Assembly: GCA_003225055.1 (NCBI GenBank)
Contig: QIAU01000124.1
Span: forward strand, 1-64,000
Origin: Acidobacteriota bacterium
Lineage (GTDB): Bacteria; Acidobacteriota; Terriglobia; Terriglobales; Acidobacteriaceae
Reading direction: 5' to 3'
Length of the DNA stretch: 64,000 nucleotides
Shown: positions 25,957 through 34,981 of the stretch, piece after piece
How positions within the stretch are numbered: position 1 is the stretch's first letter
Layout: each line of letters opens with the position of its first letter
Made by a program: the position numbers and the translations under genes
Notes under the pieces: generated by a model
The model's database searches: none
Told to the model about the DNA's origin: nothing
Seen by the model: only the letters and a program-made list of their open reading frames with translations

Positions 25957-28077
25957 TCACCAGACGCGACAGCCGTTCTGGCTAACCATGGGTTGACCCG
26001 TCTTACAGCCGAAGGCTTTGGCGAAATCGGGATTGTTCTGCAAGGAGCCGTTCACTCGGTAACGGCCGGGCGAATGCGGGTCAGTCTTGGCCAACAGCCT
26101 GGAACTCTCCGGGGAGCGATTCTCGCACCAGATTTGGGCAAACCCAAGGAAGAATCGCTGTTCTGGAGTGAATCTCTCGACCGTCTGATTGTAGGTCGCG
26201 TTAGGCGTTTCGCGCCTTTGGTCGTTCAAGGCCATCAGAGCAATCCGTACTCCTCCGTTATCGGCCGTATTTTCCCCGAGGGTCAGGCGGCCGTTCAGGT
26301 GCACGTCGTCAACTGCGACGAACGAACCATACTCATCGGCCACGCAGCTGGTGCGCTTGTCGAATTCTTCCCGGTCCTTGGCCGTCCACCAGTTGGTCAA
26401 ATTGCCTTGAGCATCGAACTTGCTGCCCTGATCGTCGAATCCATGCGTCAGTTCGTGGCCGATCACAACGCCAATTCCGCCAAAGTTGACGGCGTCCTCT
26501 TCTTTCTGATCAAAGAAGGGCGGCTGCAAAATTCCCGCCGGAAAGTTGATGTCGTTCTCGGCCGGATTGTAATAAGCATTGACCGTAGGTGGACTCATTC
26601 CCCATTCATTCTTGTCGAGCGGCCTGCCGATCTTGTTCAGAACGCGGTGCACTTCAAACCCGCGCGCCCGTTCAGCATTTCCCAACAGATCTCCGCGCAC
26701 GATCTTCACCGAACTGTAATCGCGCCATTTGTCGGGATAGCCGATCTTGTTGGTCATGACTTTGAGTTTGATCTGCGCCTGCTTTTTGGTCTCGGCGGTC
26801 ATCCAGGGCAGACCTTCAATATCGGCAGCCAGGGCTTTTTCCAGCTCGTCAACCATTTCCAGCATTCGCTGCTTGCCGCTGGCGCCGAAGGTTTCGTCCA
26901 CATAGGGCTGCCCAAGGGCCTCGCCTAGCAAATTGTCGGTCATCTGAACGCATCGCTTCCAACGTGCCTGCAGGACTTGCTGTCCATTGAGGTAACGTCC
27001 ATAAAAGTTAAAATTTTCGTCCACGAAGGGCCGGGAAAGCACCGGCGCATCCGCTCGCAGCAGGTGCCATCTCAGGTAGATTTTCCAATCGTCGAGCGGA
27101 ATCGAGTCGAGCGCCGTGTTCACCTGCTGAAAAAAATCGGGCGGCACGACATTGACTTCGGTGAACGCCGGAGACCCGCTCGCGGCAAAGAAGCGTGGGA
27201 ACTCCAGATTCGGAGCCAGCGCGGCTAATTCCACGACTTTCATCTTGTGATCGCGGTTCCTGGGATCGCGCAGCTGTACACGTTCCAGCGACGCCTGGGC
27301 CAGCTTGGTTTCGATCGCCATTATGGCGTCCGCTTCCTTTTTGGAAGCGGCTTCGCTGTCTCCGGCCAGAGTGAACATTTTGGTCACGTGGGCCAGGTAC
27401 TTCTCGCGCGTCTCCTTCGACTTCTCGTCCTGGGCGAGGTAGTAGTCGCGATCGGGCAAGCCCAGCCCACCCTGGCTGACGCCCGCAATTTCCATGCTGG
27501 CATTGTGCAGGTCCGGCTGCGACCTGAACCCGAAAAGGACATTCACACCCAGGGACTGCAAATAGGCAATCGTGTCGACCAGGTCAGGTTTGCTTTTAAC
27601 GGCGGCGATGCGATCCAAACCGGGTTTGAGCCCGGCGATGCCCCTGGCATTCACGGCTGGCTCATCCATGCAGGACTGGTAGAAGTCCCCGATCTTCTCG
27701 AGCACCGGACTGCGCTGCGGGTCATCTGCGGAGACTTTTTCCAGAATTTCGCGCAGGACCTGCCGGTTGTATTCCGCCAGCTCGTTGAAGCGGCCCCAGC
27801 GGGCCTGATCGGGCGGGATGGGGTTGTTCTTGCGCCAGGTACCGCAGGCATACTCGTAAAAGTCGGAACAGGGATCCACACTCTTGTCCATGGCGGCAAG
27901 GTCGAATGACTTTGGCCGCAACGGCAGCGGCGACTCCGAGGTGGGTCTCTGAGCAGCGGCTCGATTGGCGCTTGCGCGCGGACTTCGTTTGTCACGTACC
28001 TCTCCAGTCTGGGCAAATGCTGCAGCAATCATAACTGGGATCACGAAAAGTGCTTTTTCGCCACGTGTAATCCGCAT
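25957..28077 (-). CDS. secreted M13 family (neprilysin/PepO-like) metallopeptidase
   Basis: A 706-residue protein. The ATG at 28077 was chosen because it is preceded by AGGAGG and opens a signal peptide (MRITRGEKALFVIPVMIAAAFAQ). The frame itself extends to 28209. Mature N-terminal features include DKSVDPCSDFYEYACGTW, the M13 entry motif with its disulfide Cys. The zinc motif HELTH is at about residue 541 inside VVIGHELTHGFDDQGSKFD, and GENTADNGGVRIAL supplies the third ligand Glu and the Asp. NAYYNPAENDINFPAGILQPP is the substrate-binding NAY/F motif. The C terminus ends in RVW as in neprilysin. It is a periplasmic or secreted oligopeptidase. It is convergent with the methyltransferase gene and divergent from the surface-protein gene. 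Confidence 0.95.
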   Translation of the reverse strand: MRITRGEKALFVIPVMIAAAFAQTGEVRDKRSPRASANRAAAQRPTSESPLPLRPKSFDLAAMDKSVDPCSDFYEYACGTWRKNNPIPPDQARWGRFNELAEYNRQVLREILEKVSADDPQRSPVLEKIGDFYQSCMDEPAVNARGIAGLKPGLDRIAAVKSKPDLVDTIAYLQSLGVNVLFGFRSQPDLHNASMEIAGVSQGGLGLPDRDYYLAQDEKSKETREKYLAHVTKMFTLAGDSEAASKKEADAIMAIETKLAQASLERVQLRDPRNRDHKMKVVELAALAPNLEFPRFFAASGSPAFTEVNVVPPDFFQQVNTALDSIPLDDWKIYLRWHLLRADAPVLSRPFVDENFNFYGRYLNGQQVLQARWKRCVQMTDNLLGEALGQPYVDETFGASGKQRMLEMVDELEKALAADIEGLPWMTAETKKQAQIKLKVMTNKIGYPDKWRDYSSVKIVRGDLLGNAERARGFEVHRVLNKIGRPLDKNEWGMSPPTVNAYYNPAENDINFPAGILQPPFFDQKEEDAVNFGGIGVVIGHELTHGFDDQGSKFDAQGNLTNWWTAKDREEFDKRTSCVADEYGSFVAVDDVHLNGRLTLGENTADNGGVRIALMALNDQRRETPNATYNQTVERFTPEQRFFLGFAQIWCENRSPESSRLLAKTDPHSPGRYRVNGSLQNNPDFAKAFGCKTGQPMVSQNGCRVW

Positions 28078-28519
28078 CGTTGAGGCTCCTCCTGAGATTG
28101 CGCGCTCACATTCGACCACAACGGTCAATAGGTTTTCCAGCCGATTTCTTACGGCGCAGCTTTGGCATTTCCCGGTGCCGCCTGCCCGGGCGCTGGTGGT
28201 CCTGCGCACCGGTTAGCAACTGATCTCCATACTCGCGATGTTACCAAGGTCACTTTCTGTCTTGGGCCGAAAGGCCGTTGGGATGTGGGTGATACGGATA
28301 AGGGTCTGGGTAAGGGTCTTGACTGTGGCCGCCGGAACCAGCTACTCTGCGTTTACTGGCCTCGTAATTTCCTCTGAGCAAGCACTACTTCGTCGACTGG
28401 GACCTCAACGGCATTCGTCAAACCGGGCGTTGTCTTGAAAGGGAAATGTCAATCAACCTGGGTCTCAAGCGACGTGCTCCGCCAAGTCAAGCACCGGACA
28501 TAAAACCGGGAGATCAGTA
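28078..28519. other. divergent intergenic region between M13 peptidase and surface-protein genes
   Basis: A 442-base gap between two diverging secreted-protein genes, so it should hold both promoters. Next to the M13 start there is AGGAGG (read on the minus strand at about 28088-28093), and next to the surface-protein start there is GGGAGATCAGTA before the ATG. At about 28290-28325 there is a 'ggataagggtctgggtaagggtctt' near-repeat of AAGGGTCT. No gene was recognised. Confidence 0.5.
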
Positions 28520-31441
28520 ATGTCGCAGTGTTCAAAGTCGTACACCTGGAAGCTCCTGTTAGGCGTCGTGTTGCCTCTTCTTTTTTCGTTTTCTGTGGCG
28601 GCACAATCGTTGATGACCGTACGGACCGAGGAACAGCATGACGTATCACGGCCTCTCCGCGACATGATTCAGGCAGCTCCCAAACAGGCCCTCGTAATGC
28701 ACGAAGCCGAGCCGGTAAGGCGCATTCCCCTGCCGGCCGGGCTGGCTGCGCTGCCGGATGACCCGGTTCGGCAGAGGACAGCCGCTTCCATCGCCGCGTT
28801 CGCTCCCGTGGTCGGCCTGGGCTTTGAAGGGCTGGGCAACGGACAGTACAAATTCAACGTTAGCGGAGCTCCTCCCGACACCAATGGAGCGGTGGGCGCG
28901 ACCCAGTACGTGCAGTGGGTCAACACTTCCTTTGCCGTGTTCAACAAATCCACGGGAGCACTAATTTCCGGGCCGACGGCAGGCAACACCTTGTGGTCGG
29001 GCTTCGGGGGAGGTTGTCAGGACAACAACGACGGCGATCCCATCGTGCTCTACGACAAGCTGGCGAATCGCTGGGTGTTCAGTCAGTTTTCAGTCAGCAC
29101 CACGCCTTACTTGCAGTGCATCGCGGTGTCTACAAGCTCCGATGCCACAGGTACGTACAACCGCTATTCGTTCCAGTACAACAATTTCGATGATTACCCG
29201 AAGATGGGCGTCTGGCCCGACGGGTATTACGAGACTTTCAACATGTTCAACGGGAACAACTTCGTCGGCTCGGACGCCTGCGCCTACGACCGTGCGGCCA
29301 TGTTGAACGGCACGGCGGCCAAGCAGGTCTGCTTCCAGCAAAATTCGTCGGTAGGCGGGCTGCTCCCCTCCGATCTGGACGGCACAACTGCCCCGCCCGC
29401 AGGTTCGCCCAACTACATGCTGTTTTACGGCAAGAATAATCTGAACCTTTTCAAATTCCACGCGGACTTCGCCACCTCCACAAATTCCACCTTCACCGGA
29501 CCGACGGTCATCCCGGTGGCTGCTTTTTTGCCGCTTTGCAACAACAACACTGGCACCTGCGTTCCGCAGCCGGGTACGACCAGCCAGTTGGACTCTCTTG
29601 ACGATCGGCTCATGTACCGCCTGGCCTATCGGAACCTGGGGACGCACGAATCACTGGTGGTGAACCATTCCGTAGCTACCAGTTCCAGCGGAGGTGTTCG
29701 CTGGTATGAAATTCAGAACCCCAGCGGCAGTCCGGTTCTTGCCCAACAAGGAACCTTTGCCCCGGATTCCAACTATCGCTGGATGGGCAGCATAGCCATG
29801 GACCAGGTCGGCGACATTGCCGTGGGTTACAGCATTTCCAGCAGCTCGGTCTTTCCCTCCGTCGCTTTCACCGGACGAGTACCCACGGATCCTGCCGGCA
29901 CCATGCAGGCAGAAACCAGGGTGGTCAGCGGAAGCGGTTCACAGACCTCGCAGACCCGCACTTTGACCCGCTGGGGCGATTACAGCGCCATGCAAGTTGA
30001 TCCGGTCGACGACTGCACTTTCTGGTACACCCAGGAGTACATCAAGACTAATGGTGTCTTTAACTGGAACACGCGCATCGCAAGTTTCAAATTTCCCAAC
30101 TGCAGCACGAATACCTTCCTTCTGAATGTCACTCTGGCTGGAAATGGAACGGTTACGAGCAGCCCGGCAGGAATCAGCTGCCCGAGTATTAATTGCAGCG
30201 CGAATTTCGCCAGCGGGACCACCGTCACTTTGACGGCCACGGCAGCCGCAGGAGCCACCTTCGCAGGATGGAGTGGCGCCGCCTGCTCGGGCACGGGCAC
30301 GTGTAGCATAAATATGACCGCGGCGCAGTCCGTTACCGCTACATTCAACCTTGTGACCTTCCCGTTGTCAGTCACCTCGGCGGGCAGCGGCTCGGGTTCG
30401 ATTACCAGCAATCCGTCGGGAATCAACTGCCCGACGACCACGTGCAGTGCGAGTTTTACTAGTGGGACCACCGTCACTTTGACGGCAACCCCCGCCGCGG
30501 GCTCGACGTTTGCAGGGTGGAGTGGCGCCGCCTGCCCGGGCACTGGTGCCTGTTCGCTTTCCATGACTGCTAATCAGTTGGTTACCGCCACTTTTCAGGT
30601 GGCCAACATTTCCACTACGACCAAACTCGCCGTATCCTCGACGCAAGCCATCGCAGGATCGGCTGTGACCTTCACCGCGAGGGTCTCTCCAACTTCGGGC
30701 AGCACGACGCCAACGGGCAGCGTAACCTTTAAGAATGGCTCGACCATCTTGGGTGTAGTACCGCTCTCGAACGGTGTCGCGAGTCTAACGACTAGTTCTC
30801 TCGGTCCCGGCCCCTATACAGTCACGGCCTCCTACAGTGGAGATACGAATTCTGGCAGCTCTACGTCGGCACCGGTCGCCTTGACCGTGGTTGATTACAC
30901 GGTCACGCCCAGCGCACTCAGTCTCACAGTAAAGCGCGGACAGAGCGGTCAGGTGACCCTGGCGGTGACTCCCGCGCCAGCGGGCAGCTTCAGCCCAACC
31001 GTCACCTTCGCCTGCTCGGGGCTGCCACTGCAGGCGACTTGCAGTTTTAGTCCAGCCACCGTCACTACGAGCGGAGCGCTGGCCAACACGACGCTCACGA
31101 TTCAGACCACCGCTTCCGCTCGCCTGGAACACCTGTTCGGCCGTTCTGAATTGCTCTACGCCTTCTTGCTACCCGGTTTCATGGGGATCGTGTTGATGAG
31201 GAGAAATGGAAAGCGGATAGCGGGCAGCGCACGTCTCTTGGGACTGATCTGCTTATTAACGCTGTCCACCATCTGGTCGACGGGCTGCGGGGCCGGAGCC
31301 AGCCCGCCAGGCGGTGGCGGGAGTACTCCGACTGTCGGGACGCCTCTTGGTTCTAGCGTAGTCACCATAACGGCGACGGCGACGTCTTCTGGAACCCCTC
31401 CGATAACGAAGCAAGTCACCGTCACGTTAACAGTGCAATAA
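28520..31441 (+). CDS. large secreted surface protein with two InlB-type repeats and Ig-like domains
   Basis: A 973-residue exported protein with a signal peptide at about 1-29 (KLLLGVVLPLLFSFSVAAQS). Residues 90-530 form a beta-rich region with repeated YVQWVNTSFAVFNKSTG and NRWVFSQFS elements. Two divergent InlB repeats (about 533-612 and 615-694) each end W-S-G-A-A-C...C...M-T-A...V-T-A-T-F. An Ig-like domain follows (KLAVSSTQAIAGSAVTFTARV, 700-790), then a second one (YTVTPSALSLTVKRGQSG). This last domain is interrupted by a hydrophobic helix (LLYAFLLPGFMGIVLMRRNGK), a basic stretch, a second hydrophobic helix and a Cys (STGCGAG), and then closes with a TKQVTVTLTV strand. It is a presumed cell-surface or extracellular protein; partners unknown. 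Confidence 0.82.
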   Translation: MSQCSKSYTWKLLLGVVLPLLFSFSVAAQSLMTVRTEEQHDVSRPLRDMIQAAPKQALVMHEAEPVRRIPLPAGLAALPDDPVRQRTAASIAAFAPVVGLGFEGLGNGQYKFNVSGAPPDTNGAVGATQYVQWVNTSFAVFNKSTGALISGPTAGNTLWSGFGGGCQDNNDGDPIVLYDKLANRWVFSQFSVSTTPYLQCIAVSTSSDATGTYNRYSFQYNNFDDYPKMGVWPDGYYETFNMFNGNNFVGSDACAYDRAAMLNGTAAKQVCFQQNSSVGGLLPSDLDGTTAPPAGSPNYMLFYGKNNLNLFKFHADFATSTNSTFTGPTVIPVAAFLPLCNNNTGTCVPQPGTTSQLDSLDDRLMYRLAYRNLGTHESLVVNHSVATSSSGGVRWYEIQNPSGSPVLAQQGTFAPDSNYRWMGSIAMDQVGDIAVGYSISSSSVFPSVAFTGRVPTDPAGTMQAETRVVSGSGSQTSQTRTLTRWGDYSAMQVDPVDDCTFWYTQEYIKTNGVFNWNTRIASFKFPNCSTNTFLLNVTLAGNGTVTSSPAGISCPSINCSANFASGTTVTLTATAAAGATFAGWSGAACSGTGTCSINMTAAQSVTATFNLVTFPLSVTSAGSGSGSITSNPSGINCPTTTCSASFTSGTTVTLTATPAAGSTFAGWSGAACPGTGACSLSMTANQLVTATFQVANISTTTKLAVSSTQAIAGSAVTFTARVSPTSGSTTPTGSVTFKNGSTILGVVPLSNGVASLTTSSLGPGPYTVTASYSGDTNSGSSTSAPVALTVVDYTVTPSALSLTVKRGQSGQVTLAVTPAPAGSFSPTVTFACSGLPLQATCSFSPATVTTSGALANTTLTIQTTASARLEHLFGRSELLYAFLLPGFMGIVLMRRNGKRIAGSARLLGLICLLTLSTIWSTGCGAGASPPGGGGSTPTVGTPLGSSVVTITATATSSGTPPITKQVTVTLTVQ

Positions 31442-31461
31442 CAATGGCAGGTACCTCAATG

Positions 31462-31608
31462 GTTGTCATTCCGGGGGAGCGAGGAATTTGTTTTTCGACA
31501 GCCAGGAACACCAGATCCCTCGATTCGCGCAAAAGGCGCGCTCGCTCGCGACGACAAGGAGCTTAGTTAGGGAGAAACGCCACCACGGATTTCCACAGAT
31601 CACGAATC
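31462..31608. repeat. dispersed intergenic repeat after the surface-protein gene
   Basis: 'tggttgtcattccggg', then 'gaggaatttgtttttcg', then 'caccagatccctcgattcgc' and finally 'gctcgcgacgacaagg' form the two halves of an imperfect inverted repeat (GTCATTCC/GACGACAAG and GAGGAATT/GATCCCTC). Related halves occur at 8276-8325 and 49835-49925. At about 31573-31605 a 'caccacggatttccacag' word belongs to a second intergenic family. The element sits between convergent genes and may act as a bidirectional terminator. Confidence 0.55.
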
Positions 31609-31884
31609 CTTTCCTTTTTCCGGTCGCGACGTCCGTAGCAGGCGATCGAGCCGTCCGGCGGCATCGGTGAGAGCTCGGACCTCTTCCTGCTTGAGCTGCG
31701 GGCTTCGGGCACGTTCCTCTTCCGCTATGCGGGCCAACAACTGGTCGAGTCGTCCCGACGCAGCTTTGAGGGTTTGCGCCTCTTCTTCTGTAAGCTGCTT
31801 GCACCGGGAAGGCTGGTCCGCCTGAATGAAGCTGGCTATTCGTGCCCGGAAGTTGCGTTCCGGATTTTGCTTTTCGTCGCTCAT
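31600..31884 (-). CDS. small helical protein with duplicated motif (unrecognised)
   Basis: A 94-residue protein from the ATG at 31884 (MSDEKQNPE). It is soluble and charged. Two copies of a short helical unit are visible: QLTEEEAQTLKAASGRLDQLLARI and QLKQEEVRALTDAAGRLDRLL, each with the pattern Q-L-x-x-E-E-x-x-x-L-x-x-A-[AS]-G-R-L-D-x-L-L. A 13-residue Glu/Arg-rich linker separates them. I do not recognise a named family. It lies 106 bp downstream of the TolC-type gene on the same strand and could be the last gene of the efflux operon, or independent. The upstream open part (to 31929) has no convincing start. Confidence 0.6.
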   Translation of the reverse strand: MSDEKQNPERNFRARIASFIQADQPSRCKQLTEEEAQTLKAASGRLDQLLARIAEEERARSPQLKQEEVRALTDAAGRLDRLLRTSRPEKGKDS

Positions 31885-31990
31885 GGCACTAGTTTGTGAA
31901 CATCTATCATAGGAAATGACTGAGCGCAATCTGCCAAACGGTCACTCGTATCCCTCATGCCAGCCAGGCACAAAAACCGAAGCGGACTTC

Positions 31991-33625
31991 TTAACGCATT
32001 AAGTCAGCGGTCTTGACGTGGTACTGCGCAAGCAAATTGCCGGTGGCGTGGTCAACCGCCGCGACTGCCAGCCGATAACCGATCTCGGCTTGCAATAGAC
32101 CCGACTCAGCCTGGGCGAGTTCGGTTTGTGCTTCGAGCACAAAGAAAATGGTTTCCGAGCCCAATTCGTACTTGCGCTGCTCGGCTGCAAGATTCTTTTG
32201 TGCCAGATCCAAAGACTCCTTGCTGGCGGCAAGACTGAGCTTGGCCTGCTCAAGCTGGTGTACGGCGTTTGCCACCTCAAGCGTTATCTGCTCGCGCAGC
32301 AGGCGTTCGTTATACAAGTCGCGGCGGCGCGCGACCAGCCCTGTTCCCAGGTCAGCCTGAGCGCCGCGATTCTTAATGGGCAGATTGAGGGTCAGAGAGA
32401 ATCCATAGCTGGGAAATCCGAAGCCAAAGACCTGATTCAGAGAGTCGCCGAGGCCGCCCGGCGTCACCTGCGCCGGAGTGACGGAATCGATCTGGTTTCC
32501 TCCCAGGCCGTTGCTGGAGTATGTTCCGCCCAAGCGCAAGTCCGGCAGGAGATTGTTGTGAGCGAGGCGAATGTTGGTGTGATCGTTCGCGAGCGACTGG
32601 CGTACAGCATCGAACTCCGGGCGGGTGTCCAAGGCCATCTCAAGAGCAGCCGCCGCGTCGATAGTTAGGAGCTCGCCCTCGCTTTCGGGAGTTTCGGTGA
32701 GGCCCAGATCGATGGCGCGGAAGTATGGGTCCAGGTCTGCGCCGACGGTAAAGCGGAAGGTATCTTCCGCCTGCTTCAGAGCGTATTCAGCCTGAATGAC
32801 CTGCACCCGGCGCGCTGCCACCTGGGACTCGGAACGATAGATATCCAGTGGCGGCAAGGCGCCGAGTTCCAGCGCTCTCTTGTCGCGCTTGTAACTGGCA
32901 TCCGCAGCGTCCTGCGATTTCCGCGCGACTTCCAGGTTTCCCCTAGCCTCGACAACATTCCAGTATTGAGAAACTGCGCGCAAGATATCGTCGCTCACTT
33001 GGGCTTCAAAGTTGGCCAGCGATTGGCGGACGTTGCGACGAGCGATAACCAGGGGCGCCTGGTTGGCGAACAACCATCGATTGCGTAATAAGGGCTGCGC
33101 GAATTGGAAATTGAGACTGGAGGCAATGGATGGATTGAAAGAGTTGAAAGTGCTGTTGGACGACAGTTTGGTCGCACTAAAGCCTGCCTGGAAGGCCGTC
33201 CCGTTCTCAAATGTCTGGGAATAGTTGATCTGTGTGACCTGATTCAACGCGCTCAGCGTCGGGGCACCGGCAAGGTTGGTGAACGTCGGCGAAGTCGAGC
33301 GCAAGGTGTTAAACCCAGCTTGCACCACGGGATCAAAGGGCTGATGCGCGCGCAATATCCCATATTTCGTGGTCTCCAGGCTCAGCTGCTGGAGACGGAC
33401 ATTGCTGTTGTTGGCCAGCGTCAGTGCGATTGCATCCTGGAGGTTAAGCCTGAGTTTCCCGTCGACCACGTGATCGCGCATATACTTCGGACCTGGAAGC
33501 GTCTCGGATACTACGTCTCGGTTCGTCAACCCACGGAATGTCTCCTTCTGGAGCAACGATTGCGCCTCGAGGAAGCCAGCATCCGTGAATAAGAGAGCCA
33601 GGCACAGAATGAAACGCAGCCTCAT
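31991..33625 (-). CDS. TolC-family outer-membrane efflux channel protein
   Basis: A 544-residue exported protein with a signal peptide (MRLRFILCLALLFTDAGFLEA). It contains two outer-membrane-efflux-protein repeats: LRLNLQDAIALTLANNSNVRLQQLSL (about 55-80) opens the first, and TIDAAAALEMALDTRPEFDAVRQSL (about 305-330) opens the second. Long Gln/Glu/Ala-rich helices follow each, matching the TolC periplasmic tunnel. The C-terminal half ends with AEIGYRLAVAAVDHATGNLLAQYHV, where homologues end. As a trimer it makes a channel from periplasm to outside. It is the last long gene of the adaptor-adaptor-adaptor-permease operon, 63 bp after the permease gene. The divergent RND genes lack a channel gene. 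Confidence 0.92.
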   Translation of the reverse strand: MRLRFILCLALLFTDAGFLEAQSLLQKETFRGLTNRDVVSETLPGPKYMRDHVVDGKLRLNLQDAIALTLANNSNVRLQQLSLETTKYGILRAHQPFDPVVQAGFNTLRSTSPTFTNLAGAPTLSALNQVTQINYSQTFENGTAFQAGFSATKLSSNSTFNSFNPSIASSLNFQFAQPLLRNRWLFANQAPLVIARRNVRQSLANFEAQVSDDILRAVSQYWNVVEARGNLEVARKSQDAADASYKRDKRALELGALPPLDIYRSESQVAARRVQVIQAEYALKQAEDTFRFTVGADLDPYFRAIDLGLTETPESEGELLTIDAAAALEMALDTRPEFDAVRQSLANDHTNIRLAHNNLLPDLRLGGTYSSNGLGGNQIDSVTPAQVTPGGLGDSLNQVFGFGFPSYGFSLTLNLPIKNRGAQADLGTGLVARRRDLYNERLLREQITLEVANAVHQLEQAKLSLAASKESLDLAQKNLAAEQRKYELGSETIFFVLEAQTELAQAESGLLQAEIGYRLAVAAVDHATGNLLAQYHVKTADLMR

Positions 33626-33688
33626 AAAGTATCCTCCAGAACAGGCAGTTACTCGTGCCTAAGATGGATCACGCTCACCAGCGGCTTT

Positions 33689-34981
33689 TTACTCGTACCG
33701 AATCGCTTCGACGGGATCGAGACGTGCAGCTTTAACGGCCGGGTAGATACCGAAGATCAGCCCTACGGAAATGGAAACGACAAACGCCAGCAGAATGGAG
33801 GCGGCAGTCACAATCGTGGACCATCCCGCAAGCCACGCGATGAGGCGCGACATTGCGAACCCGAAGACAATTCCGAATGTCCCACCCACCACGGATATCA
33901 TGACCGCTTCCACTACGAACTGGCGCACGATATCGGATTGACGGGCACCAACGGCGCGGCGAACGCCGATCTCGCGCGTCCGCTCCAGGATGCTGGCCAG
34001 CATGATGTTCATAATTCCGATTCCGCCCACGAGGAGTGAAATAGAGGCAATCGCCACCATCACGGCGTTGAATAGCCGCTCGGTTCGCCTTTGCTCAGCC
34101 AGGAGTTCGGCCGGCACGATGATGCTGAAATCGCCGGCGCTGTGGTGAGTCGAGTCCAGAATTGCCCGTACCACCTGGGAAGCCCGCACGACTTCTGCGC
34201 TATCGCGAAGGTTCAGGTACAGGCCGTCAATCTCGTCACGCAACCAGCTATAGGTGTTTTCGAGCCGAAACATGGCCGAGTTCAGAGGTATATAGACGAT
34301 GTTGTTCAGGTCCTGGGAGGGGATGCCGCTGATATCTGTCTGGGAACTCAATTTTGGGCCAACGACCCCAATCACACGAAACCACTGCTCGTCGAGTTTG
34401 ACGAACTGCCCCACGGCATTTGCCGCACCCAGCAAGCTGGTTTTGGCGCCGGCGCCCAGCACGCAAATCGGAGCCGCGCGATCCTCCTCCCCCTGGTCAA
34501 AAAATCGCCCGTCGGTGATATGAAGTCCGGCAATGTTTACGTACCAGGGATTGACACCGTAGATGGTCGGCACATCCTGTTGCGCTTTAGGAATAGTCTT
34601 GGTCGGGACGAGACGTTTGCGGGGCGTGGATGCAGCCAGGTCACCCAGATTGTCCAAAATGATCCGGTAGTCCTGAAAGGTCAAGCCCGGTGAAATTTTC
34701 CGCACCTTCTGATGAGCTTGCCAATCGTTGGTTTCCTTGGCCTCGACAATCAGGTTGCGAACGCCCATCTGCTCGATTACGGCCATGACTCTCTGGCGGG
34801 CTCCAGCTCCAATAGAAAGCATGGAAACCACGGCGGCCACCCCGAAAATCATACCCAACATCGTCAAAAGGGAGCGCAGCCGGTGAAGCATGAGATTCTG
34901 CAGGCCCAGCCGAATGTCTGGAACCCACCTCTGGGAGATCGAAACCATCCGGCCGACAGACAGGCTAGTAGCCGAGCTCAT
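33689..34981 (-). CDS. MacB-type ABC transporter permease, no ATPase domain
   Basis: A 430-residue membrane protein. The first membrane helix is at about residues 36-57 (LLTMLGMIFGVAAVVSMLSIG), followed by a large periplasmic MacB_PCD domain (about 60-310), then the FtsX domain with three helices at about 318-425, containing SISLLVGGIGIMNIMLASILERTREIGVRRAVGARQ and ending with GIYPAVKAARLDPVEAIRYE. This end is the signature of the FtsX/MacB family. MacB itself carries an N-terminal ATPase, which is absent here, and no ATPase gene lies in the operon. Its start overlaps the upstream adaptor by 4 bases (ATGA). An ATPase encoded elsewhere is needed for transport. Confidence 0.92.
   Translation of the reverse strand: MSSATSLSVGRMVSISQRWVPDIRLGLQNLMLHRLRSLLTMLGMIFGVAAVVSMLSIGAGARQRVMAVIEQMGVRNLIVEAKETNDWQAHQKVRKISPGLTFQDYRIILDNLGDLAASTPRKRLVPTKTIPKAQQDVPTIYGVNPWYVNIAGLHITDGRFFDQGEEDRAAPICVLGAGAKTSLLGAANAVGQFVKLDEQWFRVIGVVGPKLSSQTDISGIPSQDLNNIVYIPLNSAMFRLENTYSWLRDEIDGLYLNLRDSAEVVRASQVVRAILDSTHHSAGDFSIIVPAELLAEQRRTERLFNAVMVAIASISLLVGGIGIMNIMLASILERTREIGVRRAVGARQSDIVRQFVVEAVMISVVGGTFGIVFGFAMSRLIAWLAGWSTIVTAASILLAFVVSISVGLIFGIYPAVKAARLDPVEAIRYE

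Noticed and set aside
28240-28340. Possible cyclic-di-GMP riboswitch from 'gccgaaaggcc' and repeated G-rich words.
   Set aside because: The spacing and flanking conserved bases of the GEMM class are absent.
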